A stretch of 25,826 nucleotides of DNA from Hirudo medicinalis (lineage: Eukaryota; Annelida; Clitellata; Hirudinida; Hirudinidae): positions 1 through 25,826 of the forward strand of contig MPNW01000893.1 of NCBI GenBank assembly GCA_011800805.1, in the 5' to 3' direction. The notes under the pieces were generated by a model that saw only the letters and a program-made list of their open reading frames with translations, made no database searches and was not told where the DNA came from. Position 1 is the stretch's first letter. Each line of letters starts with the position of its first letter. Below are positions 9,983 through 20,400 of this stretch, piece by piece. The position numbers were made by a program, and so were the translations under genes.

Positions 9983-11455
9983 TCATTCAAATTTATATCC
10001 AAGATACTCCCCCGATTCATTCGATTCCGAGAGTAAACTCGCGTGATTTCCTTCTGCCAAATCCTCGTAACTGCCCCTGCGTTTCTCGGACACTTCGTGC
10101 AAGTCACTCAGAATAGATATTTCATTCCTTTTCTTCGCCAGCATCTTGTCCAACTCCAAGAATATTTGCTTCCACTCTGGACTTAAATTTCTGACACAAT
10201 CTTCAGTTGGAGTCTTGTCCTCGTGTGAGGCTCCAATCTTTTCACATCCTTCAAGATTCAATGCGGAATTGGACTGAATGTTTTGACCCATTGGATAGCC
10301 AATACTTCCCGATTTTGTAATTGATTGCAGCCCCTGTGATGGATTGAAAATGTTTCCAGAAACATCATTCTCTTCCGATGCTTCCAAGCTGATGTTTTCA
10401 TAGGACGGTCGAGATGGAAGATCAAATGATTTTGATGTGATGCTTGATTCTTGTGGGAAAGTTGAGCGAGACAGTTTCGGAAATTCTTCTTCACTTTCAA
10501 TTTTCAGATCAACACCTTCATGCTTAGAATTTGAGAAGACACTGCGGCTCGTAATGCTGGGAATGTTTTCATCCAGTATGGCCTCCTCTATCTTGTCCAT
10601 CAAAACATCAATTTCTTCCTCCAAGTTGCCGCAAGTCGTTCTGAACATCACGCTTTCCATCAACTGGGTTTAAATGTTGGAAATTATCAATCCATTTAAT
10701 ATTTGACCAGTTCAAAAATCTACTTCAAATAGTCCTAAGGGATTATCTAATTTTGATTTTGAGCATTAATGTTGTTCTGACTTCCAGGGTTTCTATTCAA
10801 TTGAAAGCCGCTTTCCTCTTGTTCGGCATTTTAAGTTTAGCAAGTACTTCGTACCATTACAATTCACCTGAACCATGGTTTCCAAGAGTTGAATAACATC
10901 AGCTCCAGAGTAAAACTCCTTCTTCGATATTTTCTTCTCCGCTGACAGGCACGCCTTACGCATCAACTGGATGAACTTCAAGTTGATTCAGTTTTCAGAT
11001 TTAAAAGTAATTAACAATAATTTACAGTTAAGTCTTAAGTTTAATTTAACCAGTAATTTATTTGCAATTATTCAGTTATTTACCATAATAATAAACAGAT
11101 ATCGATTAGTTTTTCTGAATTTCATGCTTGCGCAATTAAAGGCAATTTTATAAAAAAAATACTTATCAAGCATACTCAAAGACAACATCATGAAGTGCCA
11201 GCCAAGAGCAAAGTGCGGACAAACATCTTCTCAGCATAACTCATGCAAACTCGACCATGCATGTCATTAATTCTGCTAATGTTAGATGACATAAATATTG
11301 CAATGCGAAATAAAGAACATGCCACGTAAACATGTGATTACGGCACGTAATTCATTTCATAATGGGCAATTAATTAATCGATTAATCGATTAACTCACTA
11401 ATTCTTTCGCTTTGGAAGACTTCATCTGCTCAACATCAAAGGCCTCAGCAGTAAC
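9983..11455 (-). CDS. 3' exons of an unrecognised charged coiled-coil-like protein
   Basis: Three minus-strand exons join in phase 0: 11455-11399 (VTAEAFDVEQMKSSKAKEL, donor GTGAGT), about 10972-10868 (FIQLMRKACLSAEKK then GADVIQLLETMVQ, donor GTGAAT) and 10663-9983. The last exon starts LMESVMFRTTCGNLEEEIDV, so the joined peptide is LLETMVQ-LMESVMFRTT, and ends EYLGYKFE before TGA. About 280 C-terminal residues are visible. The region around EEEIDVLMDKIEEAI and the stretch WKQIFLELDKMLAKKRNEIS have heptad-like hydrophobic spacing typical of coiled coils. Between them is a Ser/Asn-rich, probably disordered segment of about 120 residues. I do not recognise the family, and no enzyme motif is visible. 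The 5' part is missing: the sequence upstream enters a run of N at 11520-11884. The acceptor of the middle exon has a poor pyrimidine tract, so its border is less certain than the others. Confidence 0.6.
11374..11393. repeat. 20-bp perfect palindrome TTAATCGATTAATCGATTAA
   Basis: The sequence equals its own reverse complement and carries two ATCGAT and several TTAAT cores. It sits just inside an intron, ending at the first bases of the GTGAGT donor of the exon at 11399-11455 (minus strand). It may be a factor-binding site or hairpin, or chance in AT-rich DNA. Confidence 0.5.
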
Positions 11456-11519
11456 CTTCAAAGATTTGTTTGTTAACAAATTGTGATTAATCTGTTATAA
11501 TTATATTTCCAAAATTACT

Positions 11520-11884
11520 NNNNNNNNNNNNNNNNNNNNNNNNNNNNNNNNNNNNNNNNNNNNNNNNNNNNNNNNNNNNNNNNNNNNNNNNNNNNNNNNN
11601 NNNNNNNNNNNNNNNNNNNNNNNNNNNNNNNNNNNNNNNNNNNNNNNNNNNNNNNNNNNNNNNNNNNNNNNNNNNNNNNNNNNNNNNNNNNNNNNNNNNN
11701 NNNNNNNNNNNNNNNNNNNNNNNNNNNNNNNNNNNNNNNNNNNNNNNNNNNNNNNNNNNNNNNNNNNNNNNNNNNNNNNNNNNNNNNNNNNNNNNNNNNN
11801 NNNNNNNNNNNNNNNNNNNNNNNNNNNNNNNNNNNNNNNNNNNNNNNNNNNNNNNNNNNNNNNNNNNNNNNNNNNNNNNNNNNN
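11520..11884. other. Assembly gap (365 N)
   Basis: This is a run of unresolved bases. It lies upstream of the minus-strand coiled-coil gene and probably hides further exons. Just beyond it, at about 11885-11920 on the minus strand, an open fragment reads FTNEIAQKIDKL, which could be another exon piece of the same gene; this is weak. Confidence 0.95.
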
Positions 11885-12039
11885 CTAGCTTATCAATTTT
11901 CTGAGCAATTTCGTTGGTAAAAGGTATAATTATGTGTTTTATTGATTTAAACATACCAAATTAAATTTGAATTCTCATTACATTTTTTGTTTGACCAATA
12001 TTAATGATTAATATAGATATTAACTTTTACAAAAACAGG

Positions 12040-12621
12040 CTGCTTGTCTTTCAGTCAAATTCGGAAATAAAGGAAGGCAAACTGGGTGAAAAGTTTTCAC
12101 TTCGTTGTAACATTTGGAATGACGATCATGTTGCAAGTGGAACGACCTGGAAGAAAGAATCCAACGATAAAAATGTTTTCATTGCAAAATAAGGTGTATT
12201 ATCGCAGGAATTTGAAACTCAGTTTTCCTTGATGTATGAAGAACGTGTTCCCATCTTCATGAATGTCACTGACGTCGATACTGGAATTTATTCGTGTGAA
12301 AAATTATTTTATTAAGGAAATTATAACTTTCTTATGAAGCACTGCTTGTTTGTTTATGGTAATAGATTTTGTATGTTTTGCAGGCCACATGATAATAAAA
12401 TCTTAATGATACAATAATGAACAATAATACCACGAAAATATATATCACTGAACAGTAAGTCGAATTCACAGTATAGTGGCAGCATTGTTCTCATGAACGA
12501 AATGTTTCCAAATTGCACATTCAAATGCTATGTGCCAAATATTTGCGCGGCGAACTTCCATTTTGCAGAGGAAAATAGAAACTTTCGATATGGAGTCGTA
12601 GAATTCAATAATTTTCAATAG
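12040..12621 (+). pseudogene. Broken immunoglobulin-like receptor fragment
   Basis: After an acceptor-like TTGTCTTTCAG the frame reads SNSEIKEGKLGEKFSLRCNI, then TTWKKES and, past an in-frame TAA at 12190-12192, MNVTDVDTGIYSCE before a second stop. FSLRC, the core W and DTGIYSC are the first Cys, Trp and second Cys of an Ig V/I-type domain. A short strand-G-like piece NTTKIYITE at about 12420-12460 ends in a GTAAGTC donor, but the piece is preceded by stops in its frame. A further open stretch ends at the TAG at 12619-12621 and contains NEMFPNCTFKCYVPNICAAN, perhaps a second extracellular domain. The stops and lack of clean splice borders indicate a decayed gene; a gene with unusual splicing or sequencing errors is the alternative. 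The gap just upstream may hide more. Confidence 0.5.
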
Positions 12622-13070
12622 TTTTTTGGTTCACTCTCATAGAGAGACTGCAAATTAGAGAAGTCCCTGATTCACGATAAATACAAAATGTGACAGTCTA
12701 CTGGAGAAAGTGGATTTTTGTAGCTAAAGAATTAATGTCCATTTCTGGTAGGCAAATTAATCATTTTCTATATTTGATTGTTACAACTCGCAGGCAGTGA
12801 TTTCCAAATAAAGAAATCCATTTCTGACAATCATGCGAACATCGCGATTGCAGAAGAGGTTTAATGTCATTCGGCAGTTGGTGTATTCCTTTGGAAGATC
12901 GCTTTGACGAGTTATAATGCCCATCTCCGAAAGATTATATCCGGTTTGCTTATTCTTTCATTTGTGAACAAATATTTGTTCCTGAAATCAATAAAAATAC
13001 AGGCATTTGGAAAGGTTTTGTACCTAGCCTTATGTATCCGAAAGCACTACCATTAATCGCTCTACCATTT
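12622..13070. other. Non-coding stretch, nothing recognised
   Basis: No gene, RNA or clear repeat was seen between the Ig-like fragment and the hairpin-bearing repeat relic. Confidence 0.4.
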
Positions 13071-13205
13071 GTATAGCGCCCCTATCCGAGGGCGCTCCTT
13101 GGCGGTGCAGGCTGGGTTGGGAACATGACACATTACGACTGCTGCCATTACGGCCGCACGCAGGAACGCAGCCCATTCAGCCGATTTGCATGCCAAACGT
13201 AATGT
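13071..13205. repeat. Relic of a dispersed repeat with GC-rich hairpin (SINE/LINE tail-like)
   Basis: A markedly GC-rich island in AT-rich DNA. It begins with a perfect 7-bp stem, AGCGCCC (13075-13081) and GGGCGCT (13090-13096), around an 8-base loop. On the minus strand this reads GGCGCTATACAAATGG, close to the GCGCTATATAAATG-type motif found near the ends of many animal SINE and LINE copies. The following ACGACTGCTGCCATTACGG and GAACGCAGCCCATT also resemble the body of such elements. I could not compare it with a repeat library, so the assignment rests on memory of the motif. The open frame across it (minus) is not a gene. Confidence 0.45.
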
Positions 13206-14246
13206 GCTCTTTGTTATTTTAATGATAACACGAGCAAACTTCAACTCTCAAAGCCTCCTAAACTTGTAGCCTTTACAATTATACGTATATATATATTTAC
13301 AAATATGTCACGTAGTCATATTTAAGAATAACTTAGAATTTTAAAGGATGGCCAACAGCCTCAAGCATGTGACTTACACCTGTTTCAGGGGAGTTTTTAC
13401 AACATTTGCAACTCAAGCAGATGCTTTAATTCACCTCCACTCCACAATTTGGATAATCAGGAATTCAAGAAAATATTTGCTTTGTGAAGCCCTTTCTAGC
13501 TTTTCTTCAGCAACTTAACAGAATTTCAAAATGATTAAATTTGTTCATTTTGCCATCTACTTCATGAATGATTTAATCCAGGGCTTCTTCAACAATTCTA
13601 ATATTTTTATTAAACAAATAAAATGATCTCTGACAAAATTGTGTGTAATGAAGAACATGTGACTAATTGACAGTTATTGACAATCACAATGCAAAAATAA
13701 TAATATCATATTACACTACAAAACCTGCATCACGTTAAAATATTACGAGGGCAACGGTTATACTTTTTCGACACAGAACCGAAATAAGACCAATTCCGAT
13801 AGAAATGAAGACTGGACAAAAACCAGAAATGAGGAAGACCTCATAAGTTTTGCCAAAACTTGAAGTACAGTCTTAAAGCTTTCAAAAGGTGAAACAAAGC
13901 AGAATATTTCTACTGATTCTTGTGCTTAATGCAAATATGATCAGTGGGACGCAAACAAAATTAACCAAAACATATCGTAATAAATATTTCGTATCAACTT
14001 CTCGACAAAACAATTAAGATTTCTGTGAAGACCAACAAAATATAAAAAAACACGTACAATAACCTCGTAAAGCGAAAGGCCTAACAAGCACGTGGCATTA
14101 CCGATCACGTGCACCTTTCCATACCCCCGCAATACAGCCACGACCAATGTCAGCCTTCCTCCGAAACCGAGGCGACATCCTCCGAACGCAGACGGTCCTC
14201 CGAATTTCTCCGCAGAAGCAACGGTCCTTCGAACGGCTTCCTTCCT
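13206..14246. other. Intergenic/3' flanking region of the zinc-finger gene
   Basis: Mostly AT-rich without a supportable gene. The part next to 14246 (about 14100-14246) is GC-richer and has several long overlapping open frames on both strands. It follows the stop codon of the finger gene and is probably its 3' UTR. Confidence 0.4.
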
Positions 14247-16112
14247 TCAACTGAAATCCAAGTCTCCGAGAGATGGTGCCGGCTTTCGTCGACCGAAGTT
14301 GTGGAATTTGATTCTGTGCGAGTAGGAGGCCTGCCTCGTGAGGAATGTTTGAGAGCAGAACTGGCAGGAGTAAACCCTCTGTTGGAGGTGTTTCGAGTTG
14401 ACGTGACATTTCAGGCCATCCATGCTTTTGAAACGACATCCACAGGCTGTGCAAGTGTAGGTCGACTCGAACTTTTAAAAGAACATTTTGACATGCATTG
14501 AAAGAATGAATAAATAATATACAAGTAATATGCAATAATATACATAAGGTGTATAATGCTCTAATGCCTCTAATAACCTCTAATGCCATGCAAATGAACT
14601 TTTGTTGTAAGTTTCTTAAAGTTCAAAATTTAATTTTATGCTAAAATTTAATCAGACATAAAGTCTAAAAACAAGTACAGAATGAGTTTTAGGTGTTATA
14701 TTAACTGTTATTAATAGTGCTATCAAATAATAATAATAATAATAATATCACGACAACTATTATTAATAGTGCAATCAAACATTTGAAATCAACCTGGAAA
14801 TAACTCCCCTCCAGAGAATTAAGAGAAGCAGAAGTCCTCTTCCTCCCTCTCCTCTGACCCGATGAGGGAACCTTGTTGAACTTTGACTTGTACTCTTCAC
14901 CTGCAACTTCTGTTGTGCTCGGTCCATAGTCCACGTCGCCACTCGCAAATCCGTCATTGTTGTGGAACTCCATCTCTGAGTTCTTGATTTCTTCCTGCTC
15001 TTGGTAATACCCCGAATCCGTTTGTTGCGTCGACGGGTGAGAACCCCTCCTCGGATTTTGGGGGAAGTGCCTCGGGCGACCTCGAGGTCTCCTGGGGATG
15101 ATGCAATTGTTAGGCTCAGAGTTTTGTTCGACCTTTGCTTCCAGAAGATGGTCGATGAAGTTTTGATCGATGTCTCCATTGTTTTGCGGCTCTTTGTTGA
15201 TCTCCTCCCCGTCCGAGTAAATGTCGATGACATTCTCGTCACTGATCCGGTTAATCTCTTGTTTTATGTGGTTTTGATAGACTTCATCGAAACCTGGTTG
15301 AGACTCTGTTTTGATGGAGAAATGTCCAACGTGACAACTGTCCGTTGGTGCTTTTGACTTACTGACTCCCATCTGTTGTGAAAAATTCTTATGAAGTTGT
15401 TTTGAAAATTATGCTCATTATTATTACAGCACTTGTAAAAAATGAACAAGAAAAAGAAAAAAAACTTTTATTTAATAACTAGAAAAAAACAAATCTAGTC
15501 AGGTTCTTGCACATTGAAGAGTGAATACTTGAATTTGTTAAAAAGCATAAACCTCCAGAACAAACAGAAGATAATAAAGTCTAGAAATTCATTTTGAAGT
15601 TAGTGAGAAAGATTTTAGCTGAATTCTTTAGTGTAATAATTACAAAAAACATAATTTCTATTATAAATAATATTAATATTATTATAATTATATTACTTCT
15701 AATATAAATATTTAGTAAAAAATTAAACTGTTTGCATAAGTTTGCATGCAAGTGATTCCATAACATCGATATGCAGTGACTTATTATTTTCCTTTAGTCA
15801 ATAACGTCAAGCAATTAACAAAAACTTTAAAATAATTACTGATAACTCAAGTGAATTTATGAAGAAGCATTCATTCATTAAAGAACAACTAACAGATTCA
15901 TTTTCATCGTCATCATCGCTTACATCCTCAGATGCTTTTTTGTAACAATGTTCGTTCAGTACAAAAGCAACCACATCGATGTCATCAGATCTGACATGTA
16001 TGCTCCCAAACACGTCCAGTCTGTCGTTATATCCGACGTTGACCTCACAAAATGATATGACAAACTTTTTGACCAGTTCTGTCAAACTGGCAGTCAATTT
16101 GGCGGGGTCCAT
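14247..16112 (-). CDS. AT-hook and two-finger C2H2 zinc-finger protein, about 340 aa, three exons
   Basis: Exons 16112-15894, 15372-14794 and 14471-14247 join in phase 0, with donors GTTAGT and GTTGAT and acceptors CACAACAG and TTTTAAAAG. Exon 1 starts MDPAKLTASLTELVKKFVIS and ends in an acidic run (SDDDDENES). Exon 2 is acidic and polar, then has an AT-hook (PRRPRGRPRHFP) and a basic QRRGRKR patch that may be a nuclear signal. Exon 3 encodes two C2H2 fingers in tandem: YTCTACGCRFKSMDGLKCHV ending NSKH, and YSCQFCSQTFLTRQASYSHR ending IKFH, each with a C-x2-C pair and an H-x4-H pair. The protein ends LGDLDFS. The AT-hook binds the minor groove of AT DNA and C2H2 fingers bind DNA or protein, so a nuclear DNA-binding protein is likely. 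I cannot name an ortholog. The conserved-looking exon 1 region (GYNDRLDVFGSIHVRSDDID) is not a domain I recognise. Exon 2 also begins with ATG, so a shorter form is possible. Confidence 0.75.
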
Positions 16113-17077
16113 GCTTCGATATCAAGTACTCAAATCGTTTGCTCTATTCAAAATTGTAATATAATGTCAAGAACTCCGAGAATTAATCTCTAAATTTTGA
16201 GTAGATCGAGCGTGATTATTGGCCAAGTATTTTGTTGTTTGTTTATCTATCGATCAGAGTAATAACTACGAAAACAAAGAATAAATATTATCAAATTTTA
16301 AATTGAATGTTTTAATTGTATGACTTAAAATTTATAAATGAATTTTTTATGTTTTGTAATACCACGTAATATCTACAGCATATTTAAACTTGATTGAAAC
16401 GTATGATTGAATTCCTTTCATTATTCCCAATCCTTGCGGATAGCTCAATTTCATGCGAACCAATGGGGCTCCTGTTGAATTTACTAATAAATAATATTTA
16501 TTAAATATTGGTCTCTCTGGACAATAAAACTAAATAAATGCACGATAAGCCTAGTTCAAGATAACACCTTTTATTAAGAATAAGAGGCAAATGTGGCATT
16601 TCTTCCTGCTGAAGAAGTAACATTTAAAAGGCTCCATTGTCTTGCTCAATTGTGTTCAGTAATCGAAATATAACGCACGAATTCAGCAATGAAAATAAAA
16701 TTTATTGCTGAAGATAATGAAGAACAAAAGCCAGGGATGGGGAAAATGTAAATAGGTCCCGGTTAAATCACAAAAAATGCTGGAGAATAAGATAAAATCT
16801 ATTAAACATCATAAAACAAATATATTATTTGTCATTAGGCAACAAAACATTTGTGCCAGAATTTGAATCGTAAGAAAATCGTCTACAGTAAAATTTCTAA
16901 ACAAGCGAACCCCAACCTTGCTGTGTGGCAAGCCATTCCTTTAACATACCGAACCGCAGACCTCACATTGTTAGTAATTTGGGTTTGCAATTTATAATTT
17001 TTCTACAGTAAAAGTCAAATCACTTAAAATAAGTCTGTAGCACGAAGACCATTGCAGGTAAACAAGAAACATGCATG
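16113..17077. other. Intergenic region upstream of the zinc-finger gene
   Basis: AT-rich, with no open frame or RNA that I can support. It should hold the promoter of the minus-strand finger gene near 16113-16300. Confidence 0.4.
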
Positions 17078-17083
17078 TTTATT
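17078..17083 (-). terminator. Candidate polyadenylation signal of the MTSS-like gene
   Basis: TTTATT on the plus strand gives AATAAA on the minus strand about 420 bases past the stop at 17502-17500. I noticed no nearer canonical signal, but this is a single hexamer in AT-rich DNA. Confidence 0.25.
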
Positions 17084-17499
17084 TACAATGTTGAGAAAAA
17101 TGGGCACCTTAAACTCCCAAAGGAAGAATTTCAAGTTTCAAATTTCAATTCTTTAAACGAGAAAATCGAAATAAGCACCACCAACTCAAGAGAACCATGT
17201 TAGACAATCAAGCGGAATTAAGACAGAAACCGGTTATGAGGAGGAAGCTAAAATTAATCTAAATAAATACATAGATTAAACCAAACATTGCAGACGGATC
17301 AACGTTTCTCCTATTGGCTTTGAAGCTGTGAATTCAGTGTTCTATTTCAAACCTGTTCAACAACAAGCAGAAGTAATTGGAAACTGGAATTGCATTTATG
17401 CGTAATTGTAGCTGTGATTGTAAGATTTGAATCAACCAAAGAGTATATTAAAAACAACTCATTTAATATTCCTTGGTTTTGAATTGAAAAAGTTAACTT

Positions 17500-20400
17500 T
17501 CAAAAGTCTGAAGGTTGAGGGTGATCACCAGTAGAATTATTATTGTCGTTGTTATTCTTAACATCCAATGAGTTGCTATTTCCATTGTTGTTGTTGTTGT
17601 TTGCATTGTTTTTGTCACCGATGGTCATAGGGGCTGCCTTCGGTAGGGGAGGGCAGTCTTTGGGGGCGCCCTGTTGTTTGAAAGAGGGCGTCCTACTCAG
17701 TTGTTGTTTCGCTTGAGATTCTGGGTTGGAGGCACTTTGTTCTGCAGCTGAAGTTGAACTTGATTATCATTCAGAACTCAAATATCAGTAAATATCAATA
17801 AATGACTTTAACAATTTTTCAAAGCTTGCCAAGCATTTCCTTTAATTATGGGGTGAGTAGTCATCATATTTTGGTACGGCTTAGCACAATGGCGTCTTAC
17901 AAATTGGTAACAAGTGCTTCAATTTTAATTCTAATGGTTGTATGAATAATTTCTTCACCCATTGATGAATTTCTGGCTGGTGGGGGAGGTTTGGGAGGAG
18001 CGGATATTTCCAGATTGACGTTATTCGAGGCAGGAGCTGAAAAAGTAATAAGTAATAATTTCTTTGCTTGAGTTTTTTGTTTTATTTTAAACGATAATCT
18101 GGATTATGAAATTATTAGACTATAAAGCAACTGTTCTCATTAGTGTCACCTTAAATGTCTTCAAATTAGAATGCATAATTATCAAATATTTACACGACAT
18201 CATAATTAATACCAACGAGTAACCAATCCTTCAGGATACTTTCGGAATATCCTTATCGACAAAGTGGGAGATTCGCTTCTTTTGTCAGGCGTTCCAATCG
18301 ATGTTTCTAACGCTGTTGAGTTGACTTTCGCCGAAGAAGGAATAACGGATTTGTCACCAGTGGAAGTTTGCGACGTGTAATACGGAATGGTTATGTTGAG
18401 AGGCTGACGCTGCTTCGATGTGTTCAGGTTGTTCTGGTTGTTCTGGGCGGTGGGTGAGACGAGTGAAAACTGTGGGGTGTAACTGAACGAGGAGGTTCGA
18501 CCTTGAACCTCGAATGGTGTTGGAAAAGAAGAAGTCGTTTGAGTAGGTGGGAGTGGTGCCGACGCTTTCTTGGAGCTGGATCTGAGCAAGGCTTCATACT
18601 GCTCATTCGTCGAGGATTGGACGTTGTGATTTGCATTGTTCTGGGTTGAAGGTAGAGGAGGTGGAGGAGGAGGGGGGGATGTTGGCATGTTGTGACTGAT
18701 CTTCCCCGTCGAGTAGTTTCCACCGTAGAAATTAGCTTTCACTGAACCGGACTGAACTGCTCCTCCCGAGTGTGGCGTAAGATGAAGATCCATAGGCGAA
18801 GTTCTGGGGTCCGAAGTCATTCTGACGGGGAGCGTTGGAACATCCGATCGTCGCTCGTTTGTCATTCTTCCTTCCGGGTCTCACGGGGGAATCGAGTGCT
18901 TGGACAGCTGCCTGTTGCTGCTGCTGCTGTCTGTTGGGAGCGGCAACGCTGTTTCTGACTCCAATTCCTCTATTAAAGAACCTGTTGGGATCACTTCGGT
19001 GGGCCAGCATCAATTCGGCATCTTCGACTTGAGAGGGATTCAGTTGAGGGTAAGGCTTGTTCTGCTTCTTCCGTGCCAGTGAATCATGGGAGTTGGTGAA
19101 GGATCGTCTATCAGCTCCAAATGTTGACAATAAAGTAGAAGGTGGAAGCGGTATAGTTGGTTCATTGAAGGTATTCTTGTTGTCGTTGCTGGGACTTGAG
19201 TTGTTGATGATCGTAGATGTTGGTGAATTATTTGCTACACTGTTTGCAGGTCTGGTCGATTGATCTCTCGTCTGTTGGTTGGCAATTTTTGAAAAGCAGT
19301 TTAAAAGTTTGAAAGGTTCTTTTTTATAAAGCTGATTGATAAGTTTATTCACAAGTTAACTCACAAGAGTGTCTTGCGATAGCATGGAATCTGTTTCAAA
19401 TGCACCTGTTGCCGATGCGGAGTTCGATATGAGAGACTGCAGTTCAAAATCATTTATTGAGAATAAGTAACAATTTTAAATTTATTTATTTATATGTGTA
19501 TATATAAAATTATGAATCTGAAAAATGAAACCTGTCCATCTCCTTGTTCCTGTCGATTCAGCTGAGAATGTGGGCGCTTGTTGAGGGCAGAGTTGGAGCT
19601 CCTGATGCTCAAAGAACTGGAGTGTCGAGTCAAACTTCGCGGAGTTCCAGGTGGAGTCTGTAGAATAGCACAAAATATTCTTAACTTGTGCTCGGTTCTT
19701 GTGCACACTCACCCGTGAATGGGGTATTGAAATGTAAATGTGGAATACAGGAACACAGTGCACTTGTTTTGCCATTTATTGTTTGTTTTGTTCATTTCTT
19801 ATTCTATATTAAGAAGTGCTACGCTGTGCATCTATTGGTCAAAACAGTCAGTGTGAGATTCGTGCGCTACTCAGTCCTATTGAGTGTTTAAAGTAGGCTA
19901 GACAGGTGATTTTCTTCTGAGTTTTAGATGTAATGCCGCCATTCTTGAATAATATTTTAAATTATTTTTTTTAAATTTTAATATATACAGCAAATGTTTA
20001 TTAAAAATAAATTGTTATTTTAATTTACAATATAATATAAAAATAATTAATTAAATAATTTTTTTTTACAATTTTATTAACCAGTACCATTTAGAATCTT
20101 TTATTTCCAAGACAAGGCTTGTGTTCAATTTTTCTTGGCAGAGCAATCAACCAGGCTATAACATAAGAACAACAACTCACTAGAAAAGCAGCAATGGCCC
20201 AATATTTGGCTTCCATTTACGGGACTGAAAAGGACAAAGTCAACTGTTCCTTCTACTACAAGACTGGGGCATGCCGCCACGGAGATAAATGTTCCAGGCT
20301 GCACACGATGCCAACTTTCAGTCAAACCATTCTCCTGAAAAACTTCTACATCAGCCAGACAAACGCAGCCACCATTACTGGCCTTTCTGCCGAAAAAGAG

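Noticed and set aside
11487..11954. Minus-strand open frame of 155 codons
   Set aside because: It is open only because it crosses the N gap.
13030..13100. tRNA-like A-box (GGTAGAGCG on the minus strand)
   Set aside because: No B-box or cloverleaf can be drawn nearby; it fits better as part of a repeat relic.
14098..14589. Minus-strand open frame of 163 codons and plus-strand frame of 130 codons
   Set aside because: They overlap the C2H2 exon in other frames; only the frame with the C-x2-C and H-x4-H pairs makes sense and splices in phase to the AT-hook exon.
14775..15242. Second long minus-strand frame across the AT-hook exon
   Set aside because: It is an out-of-frame shadow rich in Ser/Thr/Arg; it does not connect in phase to the finger exon.
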